From JAVBKA01 sp031546715 (GTDB taxonomy: Bacteria > Bacillota > Clostridia > Oscillospirales > UBA929): a stretch of 10,809 bases of DNA. How positions within the stretch are numbered: position 1 is the stretch's first letter; the number at the start of each line of letters is the position of its first letter. Under the pieces are notes generated by a model, which ran no database searches, was not told where the DNA came from, and saw only the letters and a list, made by a program, of their open reading frames with translations. Of this stretch, positions 5,414-10,809 are shown one piece after another. Both the position numbers and the translations under genes were made by a program. Location of the stretch: positions 1 through 10,809 of the forward strand of contig JAVBKA010000188.1 of NCBI GenBank assembly GCA_031546715.1. The letters run 5' to 3'.

Positions 5414-7207
5414 ATGACTCAATTGAATGAGCTTGCGCCCCTTTACACCAGATGGGGCGAAACACTGAATAGGCAATGCCCAAATAACGATTATCCAAGA
5501 CCACAGTTTAGGCGAGATAATTGGCAATGCCTCAACGGAAGCTGGGAGTATGCAATCTTAGAAAATGAGGCAACGCCCGAACACTGGGAGGGTGAAATAT
5601 TAGTGCCTTTTTCACCAGAATGTCTGCTCTCGGGTGTTATGCGGCAGTTATTACCTAAGCAGACATTATGGTATAGGCGTAAAGTTCAGCTTCAAAAGCC
5701 GAGTGACGAACGGCGGCTCATTCTGCATTTTGGTGCAGTAGACCAATGTTGCCGTGTTTGGTGCAATGGGCAACTTTTAGGTAGTCACTCTGGCGGCTAC
5801 TGGCCTTTTTTCTTTGATATTACCGAAGCTGTGAGTGATGACGGATTAGCGGTTATAATGGTCGCCGCTACTGATAATAGCAATGATGGAGATGAGGCAT
5901 ACGGAAAGCAAATGTTGCAACGTGGCGGCATTTGGTATACAGGGCAGAGCGGCATTTGGCAAACAGTGTGGTGCGAGGAGGTGCCACAACATAACATAGA
6001 ATCGTTACAGATTACGCCTTTTTGGCGAGAGGGCAAGGTGGAGGTTGCCCTACAAGGCACAGCATCAGAAGGCACAGTGTATGTGCTTGATGGGGAAAAC
6101 ACTATTGCCGAAGCAACCTTGAAAAACGGTGCAGTTAGCCTAAACATACCTAACCAAAAAAGTTGGAGCCCTGAAAAACCATTTCTATATGACTTAAAAG
6201 TGGTGGCAGGGGACGACATAGTTTATAGTTATTTTGGAATGAGGGAGTTTAGCGTTCAAAATGGGACAGACGGTAAACCAAGACTTGCGTTAAACGGCAA
6301 GCCCATTTTTCATAATGGTATATTGGATCAAGGGTATTGGAGCGATGGCATGTATACTTCTCCCTCTGATGAGGCAATGGTCTGGGAGATTTCACGTATA
6401 AAAGAAATGGGATTTAATATGCTGCGCAAGCATATTAAAATAGAACCGCTTCGCTGGTATTACCATTGTGACAGACTCGGAGTGCTAGTTTGGCAGGATT
6501 TTGTAAGCGGAGGAGGTCCATATAAAAGCTTTGTTGTTCAAAAAGCTCCGTGGCTTGGGATAAACTTTGCCGATGGCGAAAAAAGATACGCCTTGCACGG
6601 TCGGCAAAGCAAAAAAGGTCGGGAAAACTTTATCCGAGATGCGGCACGAACTGTTAAGCATTTATATAACACTGTTTCAATTGCGCTCTGGGTACCTTTT
6701 AACGAGGGGTGGGGGCAGTTTGACGCCGCAGAAATGTGCAAATTAGTTCGAGGTATGGATAATTCTCGGCAAATTGACCATGCGAGCGGCTACTTTGATC
6801 AAGGCGCAGGCGACTTACAAAGCTATCATATCTATTTCAAGAGATTTAGACCCAAAAAAGATAAATATAAAAGTCGAGTGCTTGCACTAACAGAGTTTGG
6901 AGGCTATAGCTTACCGACCGCAGGGCATATGGTGTCGCAAAAACAGTTTGGCTATAAGCTATTTGAAAGCAAGCAGGAGCTTCACGATGCCTTGCGGCAG
7001 TTATACGCACTTGATGTTTTTCCAGCTATGACTAAAGGCATGGGCGCACTTGTTTATACGCAAGTGAGCGATGTTGAAGATGAAATAAACGGCCTATTTA
7101 CTTATGATAGAAAAGTAATAAAGCTCGACATACCAAAAATGCAAGCACTTAATAAGGAACTATTTTACGTTTTTGAGAAATTAGCCGAAAAAAGTAAATC
7201 TAAATAG
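5414..7207 (+). CDS. Glycoside hydrolase family 2 enzyme (beta-glycosidase)
   Basis: A 597-residue cytoplasmic retaining glycosidase without signal peptide. Domains in order: a jelly-roll sugar-binding domain at about 25-190 (LHFGAVDQCCRVWCNGQLLGSHSGGYWPFFFDIT), an immunoglobulin-like domain at about 195-285, and a TIM barrel from about 290 to the end (RLALNGKPIFHNGILDQGYW). The acid/base Glu is E431 in WVPFNEGWGQFD and the nucleophile is E494 in ALTEFGGY, so the catalytic pair is intact. It is much shorter than LacZ, lacking the C-terminal LacZ domains. The specificity (beta-galactoside, beta-glucuronide, beta-mannoside, arabinoside) cannot be read. The ATG at 5414 has GGAGG 7 bp upstream. 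It is the first gene of an operon with a sugar-type MFS carrier 50 bp downstream, which presumably brings in its substrate. Confidence 0.93.
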   Translation: MTQLNELAPLYTRWGETLNRQCPNNDYPRPQFRRDNWQCLNGSWEYAILENEATPEHWEGEILVPFSPECLLSGVMRQLLPKQTLWYRRKVQLQKPSDERRLILHFGAVDQCCRVWCNGQLLGSHSGGYWPFFFDITEAVSDDGLAVIMVAATDNSNDGDEAYGKQMLQRGGIWYTGQSGIWQTVWCEEVPQHNIESLQITPFWREGKVEVALQGTASEGTVYVLDGENTIAEATLKNGAVSLNIPNQKSWSPEKPFLYDLKVVAGDDIVYSYFGMREFSVQNGTDGKPRLALNGKPIFHNGILDQGYWSDGMYTSPSDEAMVWEISRIKEMGFNMLRKHIKIEPLRWYYHCDRLGVLVWQDFVSGGGPYKSFVVQKAPWLGINFADGEKRYALHGRQSKKGRENFIRDAARTVKHLYNTVSIALWVPFNEGWGQFDAAEMCKLVRGMDNSRQIDHASGYFDQGAGDLQSYHIYFKRFRPKKDKYKSRVLALTEFGGYSLPTAGHMVSQKQFGYKLFESKQELHDALRQLYALDVFPAMTKGMGALVYTQVSDVEDEINGLFTYDRKVIKLDIPKMQALNKELFYVFEKLAEKSKSK

Positions 7208-7257
7208 TTGAAAATTGAAATTGTAGCAGTGCTAATATCGAGCTGGAGGAATGTATT

Positions 7258-8622
7258 ATGGAACGCAAGGGAGTGTCGGGGTTTCGTTTTTGGACAATGT
7301 TGTGGGGGTTAGGGCTGGCAGGTCAGCTTTGTTGGAATGTAGAAAACCAATGGTTTAACACCTTTATTTATTCTAAAATTGCAAAGGATTCAACAATTGT
7401 AACGCTGATGGTTATCGTTAGTGCGTTAGTTACAACAATCTCAACTTTCTATTTTGGCACACTTTCAGATAGACGTGGTAGCCGTAGGCGGTTTATCTCT
7501 ATCGGTTACATAGCATGGGGCGTGTTTACCATTGTCTTTGGTTTTACTGAATTTATCCATGTTGGTGACGTTGGTAACACTCAAAAAATGATGGCTCTAG
7601 CGGCAGTGCTTGTCATTCTAACTGACAGCGTGATGAGCTTTTTTGGCTCAATGGGAAATGACTCGGGTTATAGCGCTTGGACAAATGACATGACCACTGA
7701 CCGCAATCGTGGACAAATTGGCGCAGTGCTTGCAATGCAGCCAGTTGTGGGTACAATTGTTGGAACTGTGCTTGGTGGAATGTTAGTTGGCAGAGAGGAC
7801 AATTATCAAAGACTTTTCTGGGTTATGGGCGGCTTTGTCATAGTTGTTGGTATTTTGTCGCTACTTTTTTTACGAGATGCGGAAACACTGCGCCCTCATG
7901 TTAAGGGTTCTATGTGGGAGCAATTTTCCGCAATTTTCCGTGTAGGAGATATGCTAAAGCGGCGCGAGCTATTGCTTGCATGCCTGACAACGGCGGTTTT
8001 TTTCATCTCTTTCAATGTCTATTTCGTACATATGGGCAATTTTATCATCTATTATCTAGGTTTTACCGCCGATAATATGGGACTAATTCAGGGCGGTAGC
8101 CTACTGATCGCCATGCTAGTGGAGATTCCTGCAATTAAGATAATTAATATGCGGAAGTCTCCTGCTTTGGCAGCATTTGCCATAGTATTAAATTTTTTAG
8201 GACTGCAAATGCTTTTCTTTGCCGCCCGCCCAAATCTTGTGGATAGCTCTGCTGCCTTTGCCTTGAAAAATCTACCGCTTTTCTTTGGTGTTATCCTTGT
8301 CGGAGCAGGGTATATTCTCATTTTGCAAACTATGACCATGTGGGTTAAGGAGCTATACCCAAAAGACAATCGGGGACAATTCGAGGGTCTGCGTGTCTTA
8401 TTCTTCACGCTACTTCCAATGATTGTGGGAACGATAATAGGAAACATCGTTGTAAAATACGGTGCAGGCAGCATTGTTAATGAGCATGGCGTCACAGAAA
8501 ACATACCCACCGAGGGCATGTATTTAGTTGCCGAATTTTTAGTACTGTTTGCGCTTATTCCGCTTTACTTTGCCGCAAAGAGGTATCGTGCACGAGTAGG
8601 CGGTAAGAGGAGCATAAAATGA
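7258..8622 (+). CDS. MFS transporter, probable sugar/glycoside carrier
   Basis: A 454-residue inner-membrane protein of the major facilitator superfamily with twelve predicted helices, six on each side of a cytoplasmic loop near residues 208-238. The motif-A loop between helices 2 and 3 is clear (G67-TLSDRRGSRRR78). Charged residues in helix 1 and the following loop (around WNVENQWFN) resemble carriers that move sugars with a cation, including GPH-like transporters, but the family is not certain. The start at 7258 follows GGAGGA (7245-7250). It lies 50 bp after the GH2 gene without a terminator between them and overlaps the DUF2804 gene by 4 bp (ATGA), so all three should be one transcript. 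The likely cargo is the glycoside cleaved by the GH2 enzyme, by context only. Confidence 0.9.
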   Translation: MERKGVSGFRFWTMLWGLGLAGQLCWNVENQWFNTFIYSKIAKDSTIVTLMVIVSALVTTISTFYFGTLSDRRGSRRRFISIGYIAWGVFTIVFGFTEFIHVGDVGNTQKMMALAAVLVILTDSVMSFFGSMGNDSGYSAWTNDMTTDRNRGQIGAVLAMQPVVGTIVGTVLGGMLVGREDNYQRLFWVMGGFVIVVGILSLLFLRDAETLRPHVKGSMWEQFSAIFRVGDMLKRRELLLACLTTAVFFISFNVYFVHMGNFIIYYLGFTADNMGLIQGGSLLIAMLVEIPAIKIINMRKSPALAAFAIVLNFLGLQMLFFAARPNLVDSSAAFALKNLPLFFGVILVGAGYILILQTMTMWVKELYPKDNRGQFEGLRVLFFTLLPMIVGTIIGNIVVKYGAGSIVNEHGVTENIPTEGMYLVAEFLVLFALIPLYFAAKRYRARVGGKRSIK

Positions 8623-9641
8623 GAAAGCAAACTTTAATACAAAACGAAGGGAAGCTACTGGATAGAAAGGGAGTACTTACTCAGCGTGGCTACTCGGCTC
8701 GCCCTATACTCGAGTATGACCGCAAAGCGATTAAGGCCCCGCCGTGGCGCATTAAGGAATGGGATTTCTACCAAGTGTCTGATGACAAAACATGCACACA
8801 ATTTACCATCGGTCATACTTCATATGTTGGAGCTCTAACGCTGACTTTTTTTCGTTTTGCAGACGGCTACCGTGTGGATCGAAGTGTAATACTTCCGCTA
8901 CCATTTGGGTCGCTAAATATGCCTGAAACGGCAAATAAGGGTTTATGTGCCTCTCGTTCGGGCATTGATATTCGATTTGAAGTTAGTCAAGGTAAGCGGA
9001 TTCTCCGTTGCAGCACAACTAAAATTAGGGAGATTCCACCGATGGAAACGGAGATTATTCTCAAACAGTCCCATGAGGATTCTTTAGTGGTTGCAATACC
9101 CTTTAAGGAATATGACCATGCATTTTACTATAATCATAAAATTAACTGTATGCCTGCCACGGGATTTATCCGCATTGGTAATGAACAGTTTGACTACCGC
9201 CCCGAAACTGCGTTCGGTCTGCTTGACTGGGGGCGTGGTGTTTGGCCTTTTCATGCCGAGTGGTTTTGGGGAAATGGAAGCGGCATTGTAAATGGAAAAG
9301 TGTTCGGGTTCAATATCGGACATGGCTTTGGTGATACAACCGCCGCTACAGAGAACATGCTTTTTTATGATGGTAAAGCACATAAAATCAGCGAGGTAAT
9401 ATTTGACCTACCAAAGGGAGGCTATATGTCGCCAAAACGATTCCACTCCGATGATGGGCGATTTAACATGGAATTTGTGCCAGTGTATGACAGATACACA
9501 GAAAACAAGGTGCTTTTTATTAATAATCATTGCCATCAGATATTTGGAAAATTTTCAGGCACAGCGACTCTTGATGATGGCACAGTTCTGCATGTGAAAG
9601 ACCTTATGGCGTTTACAGAACATGCCGTTAACAACTGGTGA
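8619..9641 (+). CDS. DUF2804-family protein of unknown function
   Basis: A 340-residue protein recognised as DUF2804 from its conserved blocks: YVGALTLTFFRFADG near 69-83, LLDWGRGVWPFHAEWFWGNGSG near 201-222 (D203, W204, R206, W209), FGDTTAATENMLFYDGKAHKI near 236-257, and HQIFGKFSG near 306-314 followed by a DLMAFTEHAVNNW end. Alternating hydrophobic strands and many aromatic residues suggest an all-beta fold. There is no signal peptide, so it should be cytoplasmic. The biochemical role of the family is not known to me. Coupled translation with the sugar-type transporter and co-transcription with the GH2 enzyme point to a step in the same glycan pathway, as enzyme, binding protein or helper. 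The ATG overlaps the transporter stop, with AGAGGAG at 8606-8612. Confidence 0.9.
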   Translation: MRKQTLIQNEGKLLDRKGVLTQRGYSARPILEYDRKAIKAPPWRIKEWDFYQVSDDKTCTQFTIGHTSYVGALTLTFFRFADGYRVDRSVILPLPFGSLNMPETANKGLCASRSGIDIRFEVSQGKRILRCSTTKIREIPPMETEIILKQSHEDSLVVAIPFKEYDHAFYYNHKINCMPATGFIRIGNEQFDYRPETAFGLLDWGRGVWPFHAEWFWGNGSGIVNGKVFGFNIGHGFGDTTAATENMLFYDGKAHKISEVIFDLPKGGYMSPKRFHSDDGRFNMEFVPVYDRYTENKVLFINNHCHQIFGKFSGTATLDDGTVLHVKDLMAFTEHAVNNW

Positions 9642-9797
9642 AGCAAAGAATTTTTTCGCAAAAGAGGGCTATAATGAAACTAAAGTATCATCCTTGTCAA
9701 GACACTTTAGTTCAAGATTTGAGATTGTTCTATATTAGCGAAACATAAATGTCAACTCACTCAACTAGCCACTTTTCCAAATTCAAAAAGTAAAACT
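9642..9797. other. Non-coding gap with inverted repeat, possible weak terminator
   Basis: After the DUF2804 stop the only structure is an inverted repeat with 9-bp arms, AACTAAAGT at 9678-9686 and its complement at 9704-9712, around a 17-nt loop. It is AT-rich and has no T-run, so it is at best a weak terminator or a regulatory site. A 24-codon reading frame at 9674-9748 covers it but has no other support. Confidence 0.3.
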
Positions 9798-9826
9798 GCA
9801 TATTATGGGAAATCTTGCGAATACTA
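9798..9826 (+). promoter_or_regulatory. Sigma-G-like (forespore) promoter for the SpoVT-like fragment
   Basis: GCATA (9798-9802) is followed after 17 bp by AATACTA (9820-9826). The sigma-G pattern known from Bacillus is GHATR, 17-18 bp, CATnHTA, so the -35 is exact and the -10 differs only in its first base. SpoVT in Bacillus subtilis is under sigma-G, which agrees with the gene behind it. Transcription would start near 9833, leaving a leader of about 25 nt. Confidence 0.5.
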
Positions 9827-9857
9827 TTTCTGAACTTAAACCAATAGGAGGGTTCTA

Positions 9858-10037
9858 ATGAAAGCAACAGGTATAGTTAGACGCATAGATGGCCTCGGTC
9901 GTGTTGTTATCCCAAAAGAAATCCGCAGGACAATGCGCATTCGCGAGGGCGACCCGCTACTGATGACATTGACACAGTGGGAAAAGTTTGTGATGGGGAT
10001 GGGACTGTTCGGCGAACGGGCTGGGGCTGATACATAA
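9858..10037 (+). CDS. Truncated SpoVT/AbrB DNA-binding domain protein, probably a gene remnant
   Basis: Encodes 59 residues. Residues 1-34 (MKATGIVRRID to REGDPL) are the swapped-hairpin SpoVT/AbrB DNA-binding domain and agree nearly position for position with the start of clostridial and Bacillus SpoVT, a forespore transcription regulator of about 180 residues with a C-terminal GAF-like domain. After DPL the similarity stops: the last 25 residues (WEKFVMGMGLFGERAGADT end) match no part of SpoVT that I recognise, and the underlying DNA is richer in G. The other two frames do not restore the missing part. The ribosome site AGGAGGG (9846-9852), an upstream sigma-G-like promoter and a strong terminator remain. 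A deletion joining the spoVT start to other DNA is the simplest reading. A working miniature repressor is possible, since the domain alone can bind DNA. Confidence 0.8.
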   Translation: MKATGIVRRIDGLGRVVIPKEIRRTMRIREGDPLLMTLTQWEKFVMGMGLFGERAGADT

Positions 10038-10044
10038 TTTTCAA

Positions 10045-10084
10045 AAAAGCACATGACCATGTAATTTCACGGTCATGTGCTTTT
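10045..10084 (+). terminator. Strong rho-independent terminator, probably bidirectional
   Basis: A perfect 14-bp stem, AAAAGCACATGACC (10045-10058) with its complement at 10071-10084, closes a 12-nt loop and ends in TTTT with further T nearby. It starts 7 bp after the stop of the SpoVT-like fragment. The A-run before the left arm would act as a T-run on the opposite strand. Confidence 0.88.
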
Positions 10085-10170
10085 GCTTACTATAATATTT
10101 GAGTTTGTTTGTGTGCTAAAATCCATTGGGGGGGCAGTATATGGTAATCCTATTTTCCCTAAAATATGAG

Positions 10171-10198
10171 TTGTATTATGTTGTGCCTGTGGTATAAT
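10171..10198 (+). promoter_or_regulatory. Extended -10 promoter of the AbrB-RelE unit
   Basis: TGGTATAAT (10190-10198) is an extended -10 element with a perfect TATAAT. A weak -35, TTGTAT (10171-10176), sits 16 bp upstream. Transcription would start near 10205, with a leader of about 55 nt before the antitoxin start. A run of seven G at 10128-10134 further upstream has no assigned role. Confidence 0.6.
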
Positions 10199-10205
10199 AA
10201 AATCA

Positions 10206-10229
10206 AAGAAACCAAGTAATTTGTTTCTT
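10206..10229. promoter_or_regulatory. Inverted repeat at the transcription start, candidate AbrB-antitoxin operator
   Basis: AAGAAAC (10206-10212) and its complement GTTTCTT (10223-10229) are separated by 10 bp, directly downstream of the -10 box. AbrB-type antitoxins repress their own promoters, and the repeat lies where such binding would block initiation. Binding is inferred only. Confidence 0.45.
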
Positions 10230-10259
10230 GACTGCATATATTATAATGAGGTGAGTTAC

Positions 10260-10637
10260 ATGATGCAATCTGCAGCTATGCACGAACAATATAATGAGAA
10301 GAAAATCATCAGTGTTTCTGCCAAAAGACAGATTACCATTCCACAAAAATATTTTGAGATATTAAACGTAGGCAATGAGGTGGAGTGTGTACTCCAGAAC
10401 GGCGCAATTCTGATTCGACCGATTCATGAAAGAAGAAACGGTGACTTTGCCGAACAGATTCTTGCTGACCTTATTTCACAGGGCTATTCTGGCAATGACC
10501 TGCTTGCTAAATTCAGAGAACATAACCTAAAAATACGCCCTGCTGTTGAAGAGCTCATATCTAAGGCTGACGAGTTTGTTGCAAGCGGAAATGGAGTTGT
10601 TTCTATTGACGCTTTGTTTGGTGCGGAGGAAAACTAA
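10260..10637 (+). CDS. AbrB/MazE-type antitoxin of a RelE toxin
   Basis: A 125-residue protein with an N-terminal SpoVT/AbrB-like DNA-binding domain at about 14-56 (KIISVSAKRQITIPQKYFEILNVG then VECVLQNGAILIRPI). A longer helical, acidic tail follows (FAEQILADLISQGYSGNDLLAKFREHN, ending SIDALFGAEEN) that would hold the toxin. The frame reaches back to 10221, but the ATG at 10260 is preceded by GAGGTGAG (10248-10255) and gives a sensible N-terminus. A second ATG follows directly. The stop overlaps the toxin start by one base (TAATG). The role is as antitoxin and autorepressor in the cytoplasm, judged from the domain and the RelE-like gene behind it. Confidence 0.88.
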   Translation: MMQSAAMHEQYNEKKIISVSAKRQITIPQKYFEILNVGNEVECVLQNGAILIRPIHERRNGDFAEQILADLISQGYSGNDLLAKFREHNLKIRPAVEELISKADEFVASGNGVVSIDALFGAEEN

Positions 10638-10809
10638 TGTATGAACTTCGCTTTATGCCTTCTGCCGAAAAGTTTTTCAAGAAGCTTAAGGACAAGGGAC
10701 TTATAAAGCTATTCCGAGAGGCGCTAGATAAAATTCAGTCAGACCCCTATGTCGGTGAACTCAAAACACGAGATTTGGCTGGTATCTACTGTTTAGACGT
10801 ATACTACAA
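10637..10809 (+). CDS. RelE/ParE-family toxin, 5' part only
   Basis: The first 57 codons of a gene cut by the right window edge. The sequence MYELRFMPSAEKFFKKLKDKGL, the helix KLFREALDKIQSDPY and GELKTRDLAGIYCLDVYY match the start of RelE-type mRNA interferases: N-terminal strand, two helices, then the first strands of the sheet. The expected full length is about 85-95 residues, so catalytic C-terminal residues lie outside. The start overlaps the antitoxin stop by one base, so translation should be coupled. Confidence 0.87.
   Translation, partial: MYELRFMPSAEKFFKKLKDKGLIKLFREALDKIQSDPYVGELKTRDLAGIYCLDVYY

Noticed and set aside
5261..5527. Leftward 88-codon frame across the GH2 promoter and start
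   Set aside because: It has no ribosome site or recognisable motif, and it overlaps the GH2 start and its promoter. It is a shadow frame.
5797..6219. Leftward 140-codon frame inside the GH2 gene
   Set aside because: It is antisense to the conserved sugar-binding domain of GH2 and shows no protein motif of its own.
7208..7238. Promoter between the GH2 and MFS genes (TTGAAA, TAATAT)
   Set aside because: The spacing is 19 bp with a weak -35. A 50-bp gap without a terminator is better explained by one transcript.
8088..8519. Leftward 143-codon frame inside the MFS gene
   Set aside because: It is antisense to clear transmembrane coding sequence, without a ribosome site or a recognisable domain.
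9836..10060. Leftward 74-codon frame over the SpoVT-like fragment
   Set aside because: It is antisense to the conserved AbrB domain and includes the terminator stem. No independent support.
10228..10247. Second promoter (TTGACT, TATAAT) just before the AbrB antitoxin
   Set aside because: The boxes are only 8 bp apart, and the start site would fall within or after the ribosome site.
1..10809. tRNA, rRNA, CRISPR array, riboswitch, insertion sequence or integrase
   Set aside because: I looked for cloverleaf-like segments, regularly spaced repeats, long structured leaders and transposase motifs on both strands and saw none I could support.

Overview
The window looks like a chromosomal segment from an anaerobic Firmicute of the class Clostridia, probably a gut-type Lachnospiraceae/Oscillospiraceae relative. 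The basis is strong GGAGG-type ribosome sites before almost every gene, moderately AT-rich DNA, an oxygen-sensitive radical-SAM sulfatase-maturating enzyme of the Clostridium type, and the N-terminal part of a SpoVT-like sporulation regulator. No rRNA, tRNA, CRISPR array, transposase or integrase was seen.

Left part (1-3740): a leftward pair encodes an anaerobic sulfatase-maturating enzyme (anSME, cut by the window edge) and, just upstream of it, a Cys-type sulfatase with a C-I-A-A-R active-site motif. The anSME would convert the sulfatase Cys to formylglycine, so the two form one working unit. Divergently, behind a consensus promoter with an adjacent inverted repeat, lies a PHP-domain metallohydrolase of the CehA/McbA-like type, which ends at a strong hairpin.

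Middle (3747-5132): four leftward genes form two toxin-antitoxin-like units in tandem. These are a Phd/YefM antitoxin with a RelE/ParE toxin (4-bp overlap), then a PIN-domain protein with a 64-codon partner of unknown family overlapping its end.

Right-centre (5334-9641): a rightward three-gene catabolic cassette encodes a cytoplasmic glycoside hydrolase family 2 enzyme, a 12-TM MFS transporter and a DUF2804 protein. The transporter and DUF2804 genes overlap by 4 bp. A consensus promoter lies upstream, with a 19-bp inverted repeat at the expected transcription start. The likely picture is uptake of a small glycoside, cytoplasmic cleavage by the GH2 enzyme, and an undefined step by DUF2804. Together with the sulfatase and PHP genes the window suggests use of (possibly sulfated) host or plant glycans, but no substrate can be read from the sequence.

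Right end (9642-10809): a 59-codon gene keeps only the SpoVT/AbrB DNA-binding domain. It has a sigma-G-like promoter upstream and a strong terminator downstream. It is followed by a third toxin-antitoxin unit, an AbrB-type antitoxin with a RelE/ParE toxin that is cut by the window edge. Three toxin-antitoxin units in about 7 kb, interleaved with catabolic operons and a broken regulator, give the stretch the look of an accessory region.
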